Source of the DNA: Kordia sp964351775
GTDB lineage: Bacteria; Bacteroidota; Bacteroidia; Flavobacteriales; Flavobacteriaceae
DNA length: 54,544 nt
Reading direction: 5' to 3'
Assembly: GCA_964351775.1 (NCBI GenBank)
Contig: CAYGPQ010000015.1
Span: 1-54,544 of the forward strand
The translations under genes and the position numbers were made by a program. Numbering within the stretch: the stretch's first letter is position 1; each line of letters starts with the position of its first letter. A model generated the notes under the pieces. It did not search any database, was not told the DNA's origin, and worked only from the letters and a program-made list of their open reading frames with translations. Positions 50,405 to 54,544 of the stretch are shown piece by piece.

Positions 50405-51184
50405 ATGAATACTTCTCCTATTGGTATATTTGATTCAGGCATTGGCGGCACTTCCATTTGGCGAGAAATTCACAAATTGTTGCCGCAGGAAAACACTATC
50501 TATCTTGCAGATAGTAAAAACGCGCCGTACGGACCAAAAGGAAAAAAAAGAATCACCGAACTTAGTATAAAAAACACGGAGTTACTGCTTCAAAAAGGTT
50601 GTAAACTCATTGTGGTAGCTTGCAATACTGCTACAACAAATGCCATTCAGTATCTCAGAAAAACCTACGACGTTCCGTTTATCGGAATTGAACCCGCTAT
50701 AAAACCTGCTGCTTTACAGACCAAATCCAAGACGATCGGCATTTTAGCAACAAAAGGAACACTATCGAGCGAATTGTTTCATAAAACGACGGATCTGTAC
50801 GCTAATGGCGTAAAAATCATTGAGCAAATTGGCGAAGGTTTAGTTCAATTAATTGAAAACGGACACATTGAATCTCCAGAAATGGAAAATCTATTAAAAG
50901 TATATCTGCAACCCATGTTGGAAGCTAATATTGACTATCTAGTTTTAGGTTGCAGTCACTATCCGTATTTAATTCCAAAATTAAAAACACTACTTCCGAA
51001 ACATGTAACTATTATAGATTCTGGAATTGCCGTTGCGAAACAAACCAAAGCTATTTTAGCATCACATCACTTGTCTTCGCAAGAAGAATCTCGTGGAAAT
51101 TGTATATTTTACAGCAATGGAAATCCAATCGTTTTACGTGAAATTTTACAGCATGAATTTTCGGTGGAAGCGTTGGATTTTTAA
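50405..51184 (+). CDS. murI: Glutamate racemase
   Basis: A 259-residue cofactor-independent racemase supplying D-glutamate for peptidoglycan. The two catalytic cysteines are C73 in VVACNTATTNA and C183 in LGCSHYPYL. The N-terminal IGIFDSGIGGTSIW and LADSKNAPYGPKG are family-typical. The ATG at 50405 is preferred over a TTG 24 bases upstream. It stands after the bamA-ompH terminator, so it has its own promoter; a TATTTTTA box lies just upstream but is not a full consensus. Confidence 0.96.
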   Translation: MNTSPIGIFDSGIGGTSIWREIHKLLPQENTIYLADSKNAPYGPKGKKRITELSIKNTELLLQKGCKLIVVACNTATTNAIQYLRKTYDVPFIGIEPAIKPAALQTKSKTIGILATKGTLSSELFHKTTDLYANGVKIIEQIGEGLVQLIENGHIESPEMENLLKVYLQPMLEANIDYLVLGCSHYPYLIPKLKTLLPKHVTIIDSGIAVAKQTKAILASHHLSSQEESRGNCIFYSNGNPIVLREILQHEFSVEALDF

Positions 51185-51297
51185 ATGTATTACTTTTTAT
51201 CATTCCTGCGTGGTCGCTGAGTTTATCGAAGTGAAGGCGGGAATCTACATGAATCACTACACAAATCTAAAAAGCATTAAAAATCCTACTCATTATT

Positions 51298-51402
51298 TTG
51301 ATCTTAGTTAAAATTCTTTTAGGTTTAGTTATTATAGAAATAACAGGAATTCCTGTTATACATTCGTTGGCAACAAGCTCAAAACAGCACGCTAAAAAAT
51401 GA
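51298..51402 (+). CDS. Possible hydrophobic mini-ORF or membrane-gene remnant
   Basis: The frame is open from 51271 and ends in a TGA that overlaps the ATG of the next gene (ATGA). From a TTG at 51298 it would encode 34 residues with one hydrophobic stretch (ILVKILLGLVIIEITGIPV) and a polar tail (SSKQHAKK). There is no ATG, so it is either a small leader-type membrane peptide or the remains of a truncated membrane-protein gene. The overlap with the next start is the only supporting context. A 20-bp perfect palindrome (51340-51359) lies inside it. Confidence 0.25.
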   Translation: MILVKILLGLVIIEITGIPVIHSLATSSKQHAKK

Positions 51403-52208
51403 AAGAACACGGAATTAAAATTTTATATGGAATTATAGCAGTTGGAATTATAGTTTCAATCTTTCATATTTTTAATAACAAAAATGATTCTGGATTTGGA
51501 AATGTAATTGACACTATTACGATTACTTCAATAATTCTGTTTCTTTCAACAATTGTATTTATTTTATTATCGTTCAAAAGAAACATTCGAAAAATAAGTG
51601 TTTGGTTTCTTCTAATTTTAAGTTGTCCACTTGCAATTATGTCAATGACTCATTTGACGAAAGAGTTTTCTCTGAAAATAACTGAAACGACAACGCCAAA
51701 AGAATTTGTTTATAATGTAGAAATTGACCCAAACATTTATGAACGTGACAAAATTAAAATTCAAAAATTAGTTGACAGTTTAATAAAAGTTAAAACAATT
51801 GAAAGACCATCAGAATTAGCTTTGAGATATTTTAATGGAAAAACCTATAACGACACAATCGAAAGAGATTGGGCAATTGATTTACCTGAAAAAGTTGAAT
51901 ATAAAGAATCAATTATTGACACACTATTTTACTCAGAAAATGGAAATGAAATTGTAGCAGGATTATTAATAAATAAAGTGTTTAACGAATATCAAGATTA
52001 TCCGAAAGGTGGAATTGAATATTTTGGAAAAGGATTTAAATTTGACAAAAACGACTTAAAACCTATAAAAATGCTAAAATATTCTGTTACAGGTTATGAC
52101 AATTTCAAATCGTGTTCGGAAAGATTAAGATATTATTATTTTAAAAAAATGGGAACTTATGAAAACGAACAAAATATGAATGACACAAGATTTTTAAACC
52201 GAAAATAA
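51399..52208 (+). CDS. Membrane protein of unknown function
   Basis: A 269-residue protein. Three hydrophobic helices lie in the first 90 residues (about 7-25, 38-60, 68-86), followed by a 180-residue soluble part rich in Lys, Asp and Tyr with no motif I recognise (PKEFVYNVEIDPNIYERDK; GGIEYFGKGFKFDKNDLKP; SCSERLRYYYFKKM). The gene is more AT-rich than its housekeeping neighbours, which may mean recent acquisition. It is isolated between murI and a convergent gamma-carbonic-anhydrase-like gene. The 214 bases upstream carry repeat-like sequence and the mini-ORF. No function proposed. Confidence 0.75.
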   Translation: MKEHGIKILYGIIAVGIIVSIFHIFNNKNDSGFGNVIDTITITSIILFLSTIVFILLSFKRNIRKISVWFLLILSCPLAIMSMTHLTKEFSLKITETTTPKEFVYNVEIDPNIYERDKIKIQKLVDSLIKVKTIERPSELALRYFNGKTYNDTIERDWAIDLPEKVEYKESIIDTLFYSENGNEIVAGLLINKVFNEYQDYPKGGIEYFGKGFKFDKNDLKPIKMLKYSVTGYDNFKSCSERLRYYYFKKMGTYENEQNMNDTRFLNRK

Positions 52209-52216
52209 ATACAGTT

Positions 52217-52735
52217 TCACTTTTCTCCCTTATACCAACCCGAATATTCCACATAATTATCCGCAATCCGATTGATTTCTCCTGAAATTAATTCATCACT
52301 AATATCTTTGACTTTTTTCGCAGGAACGCCCGCATAAATACTTCCCGATTTTACATGCGTATTTTTAGTCACCACAGCGCCAGCGGCAATAATACTGTTG
52401 CTTTCGATCACGCAATCGTCCATCACAATACTTCCCATGCCAATCAATACGTTATCGTGAATCGTGCAACCGTGCACAATGGCATTATGTCCAATAGACA
52501 CATTATTTCCAATGGTTGTCGGTGATTTTAAATACGTAGCGTGAATCACTGCGCCATCTTGCACATTTACTTTATTTCCAAGTTTGATAAAATGTACATC
52601 GCCACGTAAAACGGCATTAAACCAAATACTACATTGATTTCCCATCGTGACTTCGCCAACAATAGTAGCGTTTTCAGCAATAAAACAATCGGTTCCGATT
52701 TGTGGATGTTTTCCGTTTACAGGTTTAATTATCAT
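52217..52735 (-). CDS. Gamma-carbonic-anhydrase-family hexapeptide protein
   Basis: A 172-residue left-handed beta-helix protein of the gamma-carbonic anhydrase/YrdA group. Hexapeptide repeats run through 15-140, with the three metal-binding histidines H65 (AVIHATY), H83 (SIGHNA) and H88 (IVHGC). The block WFNAVLRGDVHFIKLGNKVNVQDG is typical. Many members bind zinc without measurable carbonic anhydrase activity, so catalysis is uncertain. It converges with the unknown membrane-protein gene (8-base gap). Confidence 0.92.
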   Translation of the reverse strand: MIIKPVNGKHPQIGTDCFIAENATIVGEVTMGNQCSIWFNAVLRGDVHFIKLGNKVNVQDGAVIHATYLKSPTTIGNNVSIGHNAIVHGCTIHDNVLIGMGSIVMDDCVIESNSIIAAGAVVTKNTHVKSGSIYAGVPAKKVKDISDELISGEINRIADNYVEYSGWYKGEK

Positions 52736-52841
52736 ATTTAGACTTCTTAGATTGGTTAGATTGTTGGATTTTTAGACTAGTTGAACAATTAGATTTCATC
52801 TCGACTGCGCTCGATATGACATAAAATCACTAAAACAAAGT

Positions 52842-52863
52842 ACACTGAGCGGAGTCGAAGTGT
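52842..52863 (-). repeat. Stop-codon-abutting hairpin, copy 2
   Basis: ACACT / AGTGT stem with the 12-nt loop 'gagcggagtcga', touching the stop codon of the response regulator gene. The loop is identical to that at 19201-19222, while the stem differs but remains paired. The upstream intergenic part (52736-52841) has no gene. Confidence 0.6.
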
Positions 52864-53594
52864 TACTTGAAATACGACAACAAATTCGCTTTTTTAGTGG
52901 ACGAAACCATCACTTCTTTTCCATTGCTCAATACCACACTTCCGCCTTTTCCTTTTCTATATTTTACCACTTCATTCACATTCACTAAAAACGATTTGTG
53001 TACCCGTGCAAACGGATATTGACTTAAGATATCTTCAAAATATTTCAAGGTTTTGCTCACGACAATTTTAGAGTTATTGATGTAAATTTCCGTATAATTA
53101 TCATCAGCTTTACAATAAATAATTTCGGCAACATTTAATACTTCAAAACCATCTTGTTGCGGAATGGTGATTTTTCCATTAATCATTTCAATATTCGTCG
53201 CCGTTACATTTTCCGCCAAACGATCTTCTTTGCTTTTTACAGAAATGACATGATCCACTGCTTTGATCAACTCGTCAATGGAAATTGGTTTCAACAAATA
53301 ATAGGACGCATGACTGTTCAACGCTTCAATGGCATAATGATCGTACGCCGTCACAAAAATAGTTTCAAACGAGCGATCGCCTACTTTTTCGAGCAAATCA
53401 AAGGCATTTCCGAAAGGCATTTCTACATCTAAAAACACCAAATCCAATTCATTATTTCGAATCAAAATAAGTGCATCATCAATATTAGAAGCTTCACCAA
53501 CGATGTTTACATTTGGACAATATTTTCCAAGGTATTTTTTAAGGATTTCTCTACTGATTTCCTCGTCTTCAACAATTATGGTTTGTAGTTGCAT
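52863..53594 (-). CDS. LytTR-family response regulator
   Basis: A 243-residue two-component regulator. The receiver domain spans 1-120, with acidic pocket VEDEE (8-12), phospho-acceptor D56 in VFLDVEMP, T/Y in FVTAYDHYA and K in LLKPI. A LytTR DNA-binding domain spans about 145-243 (EIIYCKADDNYTEIYIN; YPFARVHKSFLVNVNEVVKYRKGKGGSVVL). Its ATG directly abuts the stop of the upstream kinase gene, so the pair is one operon. Targets unknown; LytTR regulators in this group often control envelope or secretion functions. Confidence 0.95.
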   Translation of the reverse strand: MQLQTIIVEDEEISREILKKYLGKYCPNVNIVGEASNIDDALILIRNNELDLVFLDVEMPFGNAFDLLEKVGDRSFETIFVTAYDHYAIEALNSHASYYLLKPISIDELIKAVDHVISVKSKEDRLAENVTATNIEMINGKITIPQQDGFEVLNVAEIIYCKADDNYTEIYINNSKIVVSKTLKYFEDILSQYPFARVHKSFLVNVNEVVKYRKGKGGSVVLSNGKEVMVSSTKKANLLSYFK

Positions 53595-54544
53595 TTAGTC
53601 TTTTTTGAGCGTTAGTATTACTTTGGTTCCATGTCCATCTTCAAAAACATCTGTGATAGAAACATCCACTTTGTCTTTGTACATATCATTTAAAATGGCA
53701 ATCCGTTTTTTGATATTTCCCATTCCTTTTGATTTTTGACGCAATTGATTTTTGGTCTTCAATTCCATCGAGCGTTTTCTGCCAATTCCATCATCTTCAA
53801 TGATAATTTGAAGCATTTCATCGGTCTTCGCCGAAATGGTAATGCGAAGTTGCCCTTTTTGTTCTCGATACCGCAATCCGTGCCAAATTGCATTTTCAAT
53901 ATACGGTTGCAATAACATGGGCGGAATTTGAAAGTCAGACACATTCAATTTTTCGTCTACGTTGATTTCATATTCAAATTTATCCTGAAAACGCATGTGC
54001 TCTAAGAGNNNNNNNNNNTGCTCTAAGCGCACATACAACTCGAGCAATTCCAATTCTTTTGATAATGGAATAAAATCTTCGTCCGAATTTTCTAAAACGG
54101 CGCGCATCAAGGTTGAAAACTCCGATAAATAACGATTCGCGTTTCGTTCGTCATTAATCGCAATATAATTGTTTACAGAATTCAACGCATTGAAAATAAA
54201 GTGCGGATTCATCTGTGTACGCAATGATTTTAGCGCTAATAAATTGTTTGCTAGTTTTTGTTGTTTGCTATTTCTATATAAAAGATAGATGGTGAATATC
54301 AACAATGACATTCCAAAAATCAGCGAATAAATCGTATATCTTTGAGTGGTATTGCTTTGTGCTATCAATAGTTGTTCACGCTGGCTATTTTCGTTTCGCG
54401 CACGTTCCAACACACGATCGGCTTCCAAACTCAGAATCCGAATTTGGTTTTCCTGAATTCTTTTTGAAAATCGACTTGCTTGTGAAATTTCTTGTTCTTT
54501 TTGCAATGTCAACTCATTCACCAATTCCACATACGCTTCAAAGG
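53595..54544 (-). CDS. LytS-type sensor histidine kinase, partial at window end
   Basis: The C-terminal part of a sensor kinase; the frame stays open past the window edge, so the N-terminus is missing. What is visible: a coiled segment, one transmembrane helix (about residues 66-85 of the fragment), the His_kinase domain with phospho-acceptor His in LRTQMNPHFIFNALNS (H110), and a HATPase domain with PPMLLQPYIENAIWHGLRYR and IEDDGIGRKRSMEL. A 10-N run at 54009-54018 interrupts the domain after LYVRLE. The flanks share a 9-bp overlap, so the gap is probably artificial. Partner of the abutting LytTR response regulator. Confidence 0.93.
   Translation of the reverse strand, partial: FEAYVELVNELTLQKEQEISQASRFSKRIQENQIRILSLEADRVLERARNENSQREQLLIAQSNTTQRYTIYSLIFGMSLLIFTIYLLYRNSKQQKLANNLLALKSLRTQMNPHFIFNALNSVNNYIAINDERNANRYLSEFSTLMRAVLENSDEDFIPLSKELELLELYVRLEXXXXLLEHMRFQDKFEYEINVDEKLNVSDFQIPPMLLQPYIENAIWHGLRYREQKGQLRITISAKTDEMLQIIIEDDGIGRKRSMELKTKNQLRQKSKGMGNIKKRIAILNDMYKDKVDVSITDVFEDGHGTKVILTLKKD
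54009..54018. other. 10-N assembly gap in the kinase gene
   Basis: Ten N between 'tgctctaagag' on the left and 'tgctctaagcgc' on the right. The 9 bases 'tgctctaag' occur on both sides. Collapsing the overlap and the two stray bases removes 21 nt and restores an in-frame RLEHMRFQDKF. Confidence 0.8.

Noticed and set aside
51340..51380. Palindrome and 'cgttggcaac' motif as an integron attC-type site
   Set aside because: Only one such motif, no matching second site after the gene, and the palindrome lies within a possible small reading frame.

Overview
The window looks like chromosomal DNA of a marine-type member of the Flavobacteriaceae (Bacteroidetes). Evidence: AT-rich DNA, promoters of the Bacteroidetes type (TTTG, about 19 bases, TAnnTTTG), no Shine-Dalgarno signals, a DnaE with a fused proofreading exonuclease, a FolK-deoxynucleoside kinase fusion, a C-terminally extended S16, and typical families (DUF6089, DUF2797, OmpP1/FadL, a BamA-OmpH-OmpH row). 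A Kordia-like genus is my guess, based on the scattered double-glycine peptide genes; the sequence does not prove it.

Layout. 1-5.9 kb: DUF456 membrane protein, a 100-N assembly gap inside a repeat, tRNA-Asp, a DUF58 protein, thioredoxin, an SRPBCC-ArsR operon with two operator palindromes, a secreted transglutaminase-like protein, a small secreted carboxypeptidase-regulatory-like protein and a HAD phosphatase. 6-20.4 kb: a tandem repeat array, dnaE, rpsP-rimM, trmN6, a glutaryl-CoA dehydrogenase-like enzyme, tRNA-Leu and tRNA-Gly, mutS, a TrmH-type methyltransferase and folK-dNK. 20.6-32.4 kb: sppA, a YhhQ-type transporter, an AsmA-like protein, a LysE-type exporter, DUF2797, a GH3-type adenylating enzyme, an OmpA/PD40 protein and an unknown secreted protein. 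32.5-42.9 kb: a serine hydrolase, a membrane LytTR regulator, clpX, clpP, tig, an SGNH lipoprotein with an OmpP1/FadL porin, an alpha/beta hydrolase and pdxJ. 43-51.2 kb: the envelope-biogenesis row CBS protein-nadK-DUF6089-uppS-bamA-ompH-ompH, then murI. 51.3-54.5 kb: an unknown membrane protein, a gamma-carbonic-anhydrase-like protein and a LytTR response regulator with its LytS-type kinase, which is cut by the window end.

Most of the window is housekeeping. The less ordinary content lies between genes. Three short minus-strand genes, absent from any long-ORF list, encode double-glycine-leader peptides (12244-12420, 15077-15256, 22453-22614). Two resemble lanthipeptide-type precursors. The third has six cysteines in the mirror-symmetric spacing CX3CX6CX7CX6CX3C. 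No modification or export genes are near any of them. A fourth small gene (14513-14671) encodes a basic Cys-rich protein.

A two-hairpin repeat family occurs at three loci (677-872, 6099-6345, 38245-38457). At each locus one or two truncated units precede one complete unit, and the stems differ between loci by compensatory changes. Other intergenic elements are a 108-bp long inverted repeat (19023-19130), a short hairpin abutting two stop codons (19201, 52842) and a 16-bp minisatellite (27427). Both N-runs (577-676 and 54009-54018) are assembly features; the second can be explained as an unmerged contig overlap inside the kinase gene.
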